A stretch of 64,000 bases of DNA, from the NCBI GenBank assembly GCA_001970955.1, contig MPUH01000284.1, positions 1-64,000 on the forward strand, in the 5' to 3' direction. Below the pieces are notes generated by a model. That model was not told the DNA's origin. It saw only the letters and a list, made by a program, of their open reading frames with translations, and ran no database searches. A program made the translations under genes and the position numbers. Shown here piece by piece: positions 50,358 to 58,076 of the stretch. This DNA is from Stentor coeruleus. Its lineage: Eukaryota; Ciliophora; Heterotrichea; Heterotrichida; Stentoridae. Within the stretch, counting starts at the first letter, position 1, and every line of letters begins with the position of its first letter.

Positions 50358-50919
50358 TTAATGTTTTGGCTTGATTTTTTTCAATTCCTTCTTTATCAGC
50401 AAGCTCTTTTTCTTCTGTGCGGCCATAAGCTTAAACCTTTCAAAGTCTGTCAAATTAGCTCTTCTAACAGTAGCTGCCACGTGCTTTCCAGCATGGGAAT
50501 TATTCCATTTCTTAACAATCTCATGCTCATTAAAGCTCTTCGCAACATTAGCTGAAGTTTGATTTCTCTTAATAGGCAAAACAAACTCAGTAAGGGAAAT
50601 CCTTGAAAAAGGCATCTGTTGCCTAACAACTCCAGTTGCAGGTCCATCAACAAGCGCTCTCTTAGCATCAACAACATCCACAATGACANAAAGGTTTTTT
50701 AATTTCCCATAAAATCCTAATTCCCATTTGATTTCACTACAAAATAATCCTATATTTTCAAGTATTTTCAAAAAACTGCCTAACAACTCCAGTTGCAGGT
50801 CCATCAACAAGCGCTCTCTTAGCATCAACAACATCCACAATGACACAGAGTTTTCCTGATTCAGGGCCGAAATTCACATATACAACCCTTCCTATTTCAA
50901 CAAATCTCGCTTGTGCCAT
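50358..50919 (-). CDS. RPL14: 60S ribosomal protein eL14 (RPL14)
   Basis: After removing an assembly insertion of 157 bases (50689-50845, or equivalently one 69-bp repeat copy, an N and 87 odd bases) the gene is 135 codons (134 aa). That is close to the size of eL14 in other protists. It starts [20 protein letters not shown] and continues [38 protein letters not shown] and [18 protein letters not shown], matching RPL14 throughout, with the usual basic Lys-rich end. Its product is a structural protein of the large ribosomal subunit. It is the last gene of a tight minus-strand cluster, 44 bp after the PTEN-like gene. The start follows the family alignment. Confidence 0.92.
50620..50845. repeat. 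69-bp direct repeat, N and 87 divergent bases (assembly join) in RPL14
   Basis: Bases 50620-50688 are repeated exactly at 50777-50845. Between them lie N (50689) and 87 bp (50690-50776) not found elsewhere in the gene. The divergence begins exactly after GTTAGGCA on the coding strand. The right-hand contig therefore ended in sequence that does not belong to the mature gene. Confidence 0.9.
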
Positions 50920-50963
50920 TATTTATCCATTGATTATCTTTAACATAAACTAAACTAATTTTC

Positions 50964-52136
50964 TCATTCAACACTTCTAAACTCAGTATTAAGTACTTCA
51001 TCAATATCATCAGGCTCATGACCAAATAATATTAATGAAGGATTGTTTCTTACTCTTTCAAGCAATATATGCTGTATATTAACCCATTTTTGCTTTTCAT
51101 TTAAATCTAAGAGAGAATTACAAATATCACATCTTTCTAAAATAGACAAAGTACTTAAACAATCACATTTTTTCTTATCAAACTCAATAAATATAGAAAA
51201 ATCATCAGACACTTGCTTGTTGTCTTTAAATTTGTCAGGGTCGACTTCATGTTTATTGAAAATTGATGTTGTTCCTGATGATGAAAAGGCCGTGTTGAAA
51301 GAAAATCTGCAGATTTTCTTAAGATTTAAAGTTCCCCAATGATAAAGGAAGCAGTGGATGTCTCCTTGAAGGAGGAAATCGCTATTAATTGACACAATTT
51401 CATGGACTTGAACATTTTCCCAGTTGTCAATTATCACAGTTTGTCTATCTCGAGTATTTTTTTTATTGGAGAAAACAAGTCGATTTTGTTGTTGGAGCTC
51501 AAAGACTGGCCTGCAGGAGTCATTTGAGTAATGAGGAGCAGTTTGAATACGTATTGATTTAAGCTGGAGAATGTTTGGAGAACGAATACCTTCATTAAGA
51601 ACTTGGGCGAAATAATAGATGTAGCGGATTTGAGAAGGTTGAGTCACCCCACCTCCTTCAGAAAAACGCTTGTTTTTATAGTAAAGCATTGCTTGTGATG
51701 GATCATGAAGACGGCCTGAGTAGAGAAGATAACAACAGATTAGTGTTCCTGTACGACCTTTACCTGCTAAACAGTTTATTGCGACAACATTGTTTTCGTG
51801 GAGGTCAAGCCATTTATGGATTTCATTGCAGGCTTCGAAAAGAAGCTCGATTGGAGGTGGGTTGTGGTTTTCCCAAGGGTATTCTTTTACACTACCTCCA
51901 AATTTGTCGTAGTCGTATTTGATGCCACTAAGATTGAAGATACGATAGTTACCGTGGTGCTTTTTGTTTAAGAACTCGGAGACAGAGTCTATTGAGTTTC
52001 TATATATTTTCTGCATTCCCATTCCGGGAAGAGACATCGCTATTATACGAGGGGTGATGTAGGTGAGGTCGAGGTTATAACCATCTTCCTCAAAGCGGTT
52101 TTTTTTTCCAGACACAATTTTCCTTAGTATGTTCAT
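50964..52136 (-). CDS. PTEN-like phosphatase with altered active site
   Basis: A 390-aa PTEN homologue, collinear from the first residue (MNILRKIVSGKKNRFEEDGY and then DLTYITPRIIAMSLPG match the PTEN PIP2-binding start). The phosphatase domain is ~1-180, with YPWENHNPPPIEL and the P-loop INCLAGKGRTGTL. Compared with PTEN, the conserved P-loop His before the catalytic Cys is Asn, the Lys after it is Leu, and the Asp of the 'EDHNPP' segment is Asn. The Cys, second Lys and Arg remain. Residues ~190-350 form a C2-like domain, with an odd Cys-rich stretch (KKCDCLSTLSILERCDICNS). PTEN removes the 3-phosphate from PIP3. This one may be slow, altered or inactive. Only 10 bp separate it from the upstream gene. 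Confidence 0.88.
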   Translation of the reverse strand: MNILRKIVSGKKNRFEEDGYNLDLTYITPRIIAMSLPGMGMQKIYRNSIDSVSEFLNKKHHGNYRIFNLSGIKYDYDKFGGSVKEYPWENHNPPPIELLFEACNEIHKWLDLHENNVVAINCLAGKGRTGTLICCYLLYSGRLHDPSQAMLYYKNKRFSEGGGVTQPSQIRYIYYFAQVLNEGIRSPNILQLKSIRIQTAPHYSNDSCRPVFELQQQNRLVFSNKKNTRDRQTVIIDNWENVQVHEIVSINSDFLLQGDIHCFLYHWGTLNLKKICRFSFNTAFSSSGTTSIFNKHEVDPDKFKDNKQVSDDFSIFIEFDKKKCDCLSTLSILERCDICNSLLDLNEKQKWVNIQHILLERVRNNPSLILFGHEPDDIDEVLNTEFRSVE

Positions 52137-52146
52137 GACTAGTGGA

Positions 52147-53094
52147 TTAATTATTATTAGTGCTGTCGAATTTTTTAACTTTTAAGAATACTGGGTTCTC
52201 AAATATAAAAGCTAAGAAATTCTGTAAGGCAGTATCAGAACTTGTAATACCCTCTTTACTCGAATGATAAATCCCCAATAGAGCCACAGCCTCCTCAAAC
52301 TCTCTATAAAAAAGTGTCTCTGAGAAGTTTTGTGGGTGTTGTACAGTTCTAAAAATCCTACTAACCTCCCAAGCTGACACTAGTGTTGGCACAACTCTGC
52401 AATTATTACAAAATTTCAACACCTCACTCATACAAATCTCATTTCCTTTTTGCACACTATAAGCATCAAAACTTTCCTTAAGTAATTTTCTATATTTCCC
52501 AATAATCTTCTGATTATTCCTCAAAGACTGTCTCCATATATGCGCATTATAGTCAATAGTATCCATTCTATGTTCAGGAATAGTCAACTCTAAAGCTAAA
52601 ACCTCAAGTGCCTGTGAAGGGTATAACGAAGGAAAAGTTTCAATAGCCACCCAGCTCATAACATTCGTAAACTTCCAAAAGTCCAACAATCCTCTTCTAT
52701 TAACCGCATGATAAATTATATCAGAATTCGACTTTGGGAGTTTATTCGTCAGATCTAGTTCAATCGTCAATACCCTGAACTGAGTTAAATCCAAATATCC
52801 ACTTGAGTCAGCATGAAATATAGTCGCATATCTTATAAACAAATCCCTCAGTTTCACTATTTATCTCTTACTATAAGCCTCACTACCTATTTCTTTCATC
52901 AATGATTGAGCTCTTCTTGTAGCTTCAATAGCAGTTAATGGTCTATACGTTAAGTCCCAATCTGGGTTTATCGACCTCTGGGACTGATTCTGTAGCAACT
53001 GCAAATAAGAGTTTTCTAAAGCAGTACATTCAGCTCTAGCTTTCATAAGCTCATTTTGCTTCTGTTGAATCAACTCACTCAAGGACTTAATCAT
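52147..53094 (-). CDS. coiled-coil / EF-hand-like protein
   Basis: Two exons (53094-52872 and 52856-52147) with a 15-nt intron (GTAAGAGATAAATAG, 52857-52871) encode 310 aa. The second frame has no ATG of its own at its start, and splicing (EAY-MKLRDLF) joins the two cleanly. Residues 1-45 are a short coiled coil (LIQQKQNELMKARAECTALE). From ~75 on there is an EF-hand-like region (FIRYATIFHADSSGYLDLTQFRVL) followed by more helices. The calcium loop is only partly canonical. I chose the Met at 53094 because the upstream one (53127) overlaps the previous gene. Function unknown; a cortical or ciliary role is a guess from the fold. Confidence 0.72.
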
Positions 53095-53120
53095 AATAAT
53101 TATTATATTAATGAAGACCA

Positions 53121-53708
53121 TTAACACTTTTTTCTGAGTTTGCTATACTTAGAAAAGACTTTTGAGTCTTTGTAAAGCCTGTCATGAACTGTTGAAATAC
53201 CTTGTTTTGGCTTTTTATTTGTGGCTGGCTTTAAATTTGTTTCACAATTAGCATTTTTTGTCGAGTATTGGAATTGCAATTTAGTCATTTTAGAGTTTTT
53301 AGATTTTTTATACTCTTCTTGCTGTTTAGTGAAGTAGGATAAGGAACGACGAAAAAGTCGGGTGTTTGTTTTTGGCTTGAAAGTACAGTCTTCGAGTTCT
53401 TTTATATCTTTTTCTATACGAAGGAATTTTATTTTGTTTTCGGTGATTTGTTTTAGTCCACTTAGGCGCTCAGGAAGTTCGGAGAACCTTTTTCGGCAGG
53501 TTTTGGAAGATTTAGAACCGAAGTAGGAGTCAGAGTATTTTGACATGTGAGTTGGAAAACTAAATTGCTTGTCGAAGTCAAATGTGCAACTGTTTGTAGA
53601 AAAGGTCTCTAAAGTTTTCTTAAAGTTTCTTGAACCATGGTAGGTCTTTGTCATAGGTTTTTGGATTACTTCTTCAATATCAAGTTCTTCAAAGTCATTA
53701 TCATCCAT
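53121..53708 (-). CDS. TFKP-motif hypothetical protein
   Basis: A 195-aa basic protein with an acidic start (MDDNDFEELDIEEVIQKP) and otherwise disordered, Ser/Lys/Phe-rich sequence. One segment, ELEDCTFKPKTNTR, is the TFKP motif that occurs several times in the larger protein at 58077 and is common in ciliate proteins of presumed cytoskeletal role. No domain is recognised. It lies 26 bp upstream of the EF-hand-like gene on the same strand, at the head of the tight cluster. The ATG sits in the usual AT-rich context (TTATATG... leader on the coding strand). Confidence 0.68.
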   Translation of the reverse strand: MDDNDFEELDIEEVIQKPMTKTYHGSRNFKKTLETFSTNSCTFDFDKQFSFPTHMSKYSDSYFGSKSSKTCRKRFSELPERLSGLKQITENKIKFLRIEKDIKELEDCTFKPKTNTRLFRRSLSYFTKQQEEYKKSKNSKMTKLQFQYSTKNANCETNLKPATNKKPKQGISTVHDRLYKDSKVFSKYSKLRKKC

Positions 53709-54882
53709 AGTGCTTATTATATGAAAAGATTCAAGGAAAATCTTATTTAAATAGAAAGCTTCTGAACCTAGCGAGAATGATAGTATTTGATAGAAAAATT
53801 ATTTAGGTTTTTGATTGAAATATGTAAATTCTTATCTGAAGTTATATAATTTTTTTTTTATTAAAATGCAACTCTAGAATTTTGTCACAGAAATCAAAAA
53901 TACATTAAAGACTAGAACTTAGAGTTAATTATGGAAAAGGGTTTATAGCAAATTGTTATAGTTTTATATGGAAAAATAACATTAAAAAGAATTCTTATTA
54001 GTAAAAATCTTTGGTTTCTATAGACGAGAGATATTTTTTAATGTGATGGAAAATTTATACATTGAAATATGCACGAATTTTAGGTGAAATTTGAACCTGT
54101 TTTTAATGAGGGTTAGTTTATAATAATAATATTTTTTAAAGGTTAGAAAGGATGAGATGTTGCTTTTTATTTAAATAGATTATTAAAGAAGTTGTTAATG
54201 TATAAATTAATTGAACTCACAGATTTGATATAGATTTTTTATATTTATCATAGTGGAAAAATTATTATCATCTAGAATAGTGATGATATATATTAAAAAA
54301 TTAAATGGTATAACATTGAATAAAAATACCTACTATGAAGTTTTATACAATTACTATCTTCTTATTTATACAAAAATACATTATATATAAACCCATATAA
54401 AATAATCCCATAATTTTTATAATATTTACCAATCTAAAAATAAACTTTGAATTGCAACTAATATCTTTAACTCATAAACTATCGACCCCCACAAACATAT
54501 CATTACCAACAAAAAAAACCTAATAACTACTTCATACATCAAACCTAATCTACCAATTATAATATCAAACCATCTTTTCAATCAGCATCTTCCTAATCCG
54601 TCAATTACCCTCACATTCTCTATATTTTTCTAAACATCATCCTATCATCCACAAATAAAAAATATACATACTCCTCAAATTGATTTTTTTTCCCATATAT
54701 TCAAACCCATAAAAACCTAAAAAACTCAACAAAACATAAACCTAACCAACCTCATTCTTCTACACAAATCATAGCTTTTCCTAAAAACCCACCAAAAGCA
54801 TTAAAAAAACCAAATTTACTCATCATTTCTCTTACAAATTAAGCTAATTTACTAACAATTTAAAAATTAATCATATTTTCTT
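53709..54882. other. 1.2-kb divergent intergenic region
   Basis: AT-rich. The last ~480 bases are C-rich and nearly G-free, as expected upstream of a plus-strand gene. No gene, repeat or RNA was recognised. Confidence 0.6.
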
Positions 54883-55920
54883 ATGGATAAGGATTTCAGC
54901 TTATTTGAGGCCAACAGGGACAAACTGCGACGAATTTTCCTGAAGCTTTCAAAAAACGAAAAACGTATAAACTTCATCGACTTCCAACGTTTATGCCTAG
55001 GAGGTAAACTTATCCCAGTAATACCTAATCAGGGCTTTGTTTCTCAAAACCAACTCAGGGCGATTGCAGCGAAATTTGGCAATGCTGCATGCCTTCCTAA
55101 GCTGTTTTTAAACTATGAACAGTTTGAACAGTTCCTTAAAATTATATCAATTACAAAATCCCAACCTTCAGGAAGGGCAGAGAAAATCAAATTATTCTTC
55201 CATGTATTATCTCAAGGATTACGAACTGAGTTTATTCTTAATGCAAATGATCATCCTGAAGGAATTAATAGGTCTAATTCAAGTTATTCAATATGTAGCA
55301 ATTCTGAGCTAAATGAAAGCAATAACAGTCTTGACTTAAGTATTAAAGAAGCTCTTGATACATTAAAAAAAGATGTCAAAAGACCAGCAGTGTCCCCAGG
55401 TCGGGTATCTTTATCCCCAAGGCCTGTAGGTAGAGCTTATTCAAACTCTTCAACCCCAAAAAACAGAAGTTTTAGAGCAGGATTTGGCACAGAGTCTTCA
55501 GGGACTAAAGTTCGTGTATCTTTATTAGAATCACAAGGATATAAAAATTCTGTTAAAGGAAAAAGAGTTGGTGCTGAACTTGATGAGTTTTTAGAGACTG
55601 AAAAACTAGTTCAAAGAGAAGTTATGAATGTTAAAGTGAATTTGAAAGGAAATCCTAGAAAAAATGAAGTTAAGCCAGTTTCAAGATATGCTGGGGCTAA
55701 AGTACTTGAAAGAGGGAGGACTGTAAAAGAAGACCCGAGGCTTGTAAGGGAACGTCAGGCAGAAAAAGCTATTGCAATGTTGACAAACAGCATAAATAAT
55801 CATAGAAAGTTCATTGTAAATATAAGGGCAAGGTACTTTGGCCATAGGTTTGTCCTTGGGATCATGTTTAGAACCTGGAAATTTGCTAGCAAGGCACCAA
55901 AAATTCAAGGGACTAGTTAA
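54883..55920 (+). CDS. hypothetical protein with EF-hand-like N-terminal domain
   Basis: A 345-aa protein. Residues ~1-95 are helical and EF-hand-like without calcium loops (FEANRDKLRRIFLKLSKNEK; FIDFQRLCLGGKL; NYEQFEQFLKIISI). The middle (about 130-270) is Ser/Arg/Pro-rich and probably disordered, with phosphorylation-like motifs (SPGRVSLSPRPVG). The C-terminal 60 residues are basic and helical (RQAEKAIAMLTNSINNHRKF). A segment at 55018-55032 has the shape of the local 15-nt introns but without a stop. If it is spliced the protein loses VIPNQ. I cannot name the family. Confidence 0.7.
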   Translation: MDKDFSLFEANRDKLRRIFLKLSKNEKRINFIDFQRLCLGGKLIPVIPNQGFVSQNQLRAIAAKFGNAACLPKLFLNYEQFEQFLKIISITKSQPSGRAEKIKLFFHVLSQGLRTEFILNANDHPEGINRSNSSYSICSNSELNESNNSLDLSIKEALDTLKKDVKRPAVSPGRVSLSPRPVGRAYSNSSTPKNRSFRAGFGTESSGTKVRVSLLESQGYKNSVKGKRVGAELDEFLETEKLVQREVMNVKVNLKGNPRKNEVKPVSRYAGAKVLERGRTVKEDPRLVRERQAEKAIAMLTNSINNHRKFIVNIRARYFGHRFVLGIMFRTWKFASKAPKIQGTS

Positions 55921-56283
55921 ATATTAATTAATTTTGCGGTATTAGTTGGTGGGTATGTGTAGAAATGGCTGCAAATTTTGTGTTGCTAGGTATGAAGATT
56001 AGAATTTTTTTATTTCATATAAGAATTTAGCTTAGAAAATTTTTGGGAATAATAAATAAGATATGTTGATAATTAAATAGCTTGTAGAAGAAGGTAGCTC
56101 AACTTCATCATTAAAAAAAAAATCATAATCCCTAAAAATCATTATCTTAAAACCACAAATAAAATTCACATAAACACAATCAAATCCTATAAAAAGCAAA
56201 ATTGACTCCAAAAAGTATACTTTTTTACCTTCTAAACCACATATAAATTCTATATTAACACTTATTAAATTAAAAAAAAATCC
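55921..56283. other. intergenic between convergent genes
   Basis: G-rich first half and C-rich second half on the plus strand, each matching the 3' flank of its own gene. Nothing else was seen. Confidence 0.6.
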
Positions 56284-56886
56284 TCATTCTTCATCAATAA
56301 TTGTAAGATTTCCAACTATAAAAGATTCAGCTTTATAATTCTCTAAATCATCAGTATTCGTGAACTTGCATTCACTACTTTTCTTATTAGGACATCTTCT
56401 TTCAAGTCTTATCCTATTTTCCCTCAACGGACTAGTTTTCAAAGCAATTTTTCCTAAGATTTTCTTTTTATTTATCGGCATTGCTAATAACTGTTCTATA
56501 TAAAAATTCGCCCCACCCTTGATATTTTCTTTTGAAAAAGTTTCTCTAGAAGGTCTTCTTTTATATAAAGATGTTTTTTCGTTAATTTTTTCATTACTTT
56601 TACAGTTCCTTTTTATCCTTGAATGATGAGTAAATCCACCTTTAGAACTTGATCTTAGATATTGTGTGTGTATATTAAATGTTTTTTCGCCAATAGGAGT
56701 TTTTAAATCTTGGTCATGAATCCGATGCCGATGTTCTGTATAAAAACAATCATTTTTTTTTTCAAGGTTTTCACCAAAATACACAAATTTAGATGAATCA
56801 GCTAGATGCTTTATTATTCCTTTGGGTAAACGACTTGATGATATTGAACGAACTTTTGTATTGATGCAACTGTCTAGATTCCACAT
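56284..56886 (-). CDS. hypothetical basic protein
   Basis: A 200-aa protein, Lys/Arg/Ser-rich with scattered aromatics (KFVYFGENLEKKNDCFYTEH) and an acidic last few residues (LTIIDEE). There is no signal peptide, membrane segment or recognised domain. A helical stretch near residue 130 (NFYIEQLLAMPINKKKILGK) may be an interaction site. The frame is open and uses codons as the neighbours do, which is the main reason to call it. It ends with TGA. Function unknown. Confidence 0.6.
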   Translation of the reverse strand: MWNLDSCINTKVRSISSSRLPKGIIKHLADSSKFVYFGENLEKKNDCFYTEHRHRIHDQDLKTPIGEKTFNIHTQYLRSSSKGGFTHHSRIKRNCKSNEKINEKTSLYKRRPSRETFSKENIKGGANFYIEQLLAMPINKKKILGKIALKTSPLRENRIRLERRCPNKKSSECKFTNTDDLENYKAESFIVGNLTIIDEE

Positions 56887-57034
56887 TTAATTATTATCTT
56901 GTTAAAAAATAATGTCATTCTTATCATAAACCCAAATTCCACAACAAAAAAACTAGCACTTTAAACATACATTTATTAAAAAATATTTTTTCATTAACAT
57001 AATCATTCAAGGATATACTGAACTTTAATAAACA

Positions 57035-57967
57035 TTACTCAATTTTAGCCTAAATAAATCTTACTTCAAACAAAGACTGGTTTGTTTTGAATATCATACC
57101 ATTGTAAATTTCGAAATCTTCATTTAAATACATCCAAGTCCCATTTGTACTGCAGCGATTATTATTTAAATCTCCATCCACAAGCATCCATCCCGAAGTG
57201 CAAGTATAAAAAATTGTGCACTGTACCTTTGAAAGCATTTGATCTGAAATTTTTATATGAGAAGCAGCATTTCTTCCAATCAAAATATTCTCATCTTGCA
57301 TACTATTAAACGTCCTTTATAAATCTTACTTACTTTCTCCAGAAACCCCAGCTCCAAACACCCTGATCGAAATCTCTGAAAAATTTTGCGTGTTTTTAAA
57401 ATGCACAACTAAAAAACTTTCTCCAATATTGAAAAGCATAGAATCTTTTAATAACAAAGTATAATCAAGTCTAACAAAAACCCCAAATCCAACACAAAGA
57501 TCTCGAATCCAATAAGAGTTTTTATCTATTCTATAGTAAATGACAAAATGTTTCCCTCGATGGGTTTCATTAAGTTCAGGATCACGTAATGGGACAACAA
57601 AATCATTGACAATTACATTTCTGAGTTTTTTTTTACATCCGAAAAACACATACCCATCATCAGCACGTCTTTTTGATTGTTCTAAACCAGAAGGTCGTAT
57701 ATTTAGGATTTTATCTTTGTCTAACATGCCTGAGTTTACGATTCTGAGTTTTAATGTTTTAAAGTCTTTTAAAGCTGATAACGCTAAACGTCTTTGCCCG
57801 AGATCAGTCATTTTGAACTCGCAGGACTCCCGCATAAACGACGATAGGATTTCAGAAGAAAATTGACTTGTATTAAGCCCTTGTCTACTTGTAAGTGGAT
57901 TCACATTAAGTTCTTGATGTTTTATATTCAACCCTTCATCACAACATCCAAACATTCTGTTTCCCAT
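57035..57967 (-). CDS. FHA-domain protein with possible acylated N-terminus
   Basis: Three exons (57967-57330, 57314-57065, 57049-57035) with introns GTAAGATTTATAAAG (57315-57329) and GTAAGATTTATTTAG (57050-57064) encode 300 aa. The second intron hides a stop; the last exon is only 15 nt and ends the protein in SLFEAKIE. Residues ~215-300 are a C-terminal FHA domain: ENILIGRNAASHIKISDQML, then KVQCTIFY and NRCSTNGTWMYLNE. It has the GR, SH-like (LSKVQ) and N-GT positions expected for phosphothreonine binding. The N-terminus MGNRMFGCC could be lipidated. The first 210 residues resemble a second, degenerate FHA-like or beta-rich fold (HFVIYYRIDKNSYWIRDLCV). It is probably a phospho-dependent adaptor; the partner is unknown. 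Confidence 0.78.
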
Positions 57968-58076
57968 ATTATTAATTCAATAAACTTTGGGTAAATTTTC
58001 TTTGAAAACAATTTTTTTTAAAGATTTTTAGTATTTCACAGAAAAACCAGTTTATTCCTATTAAGATGTACGTTAA

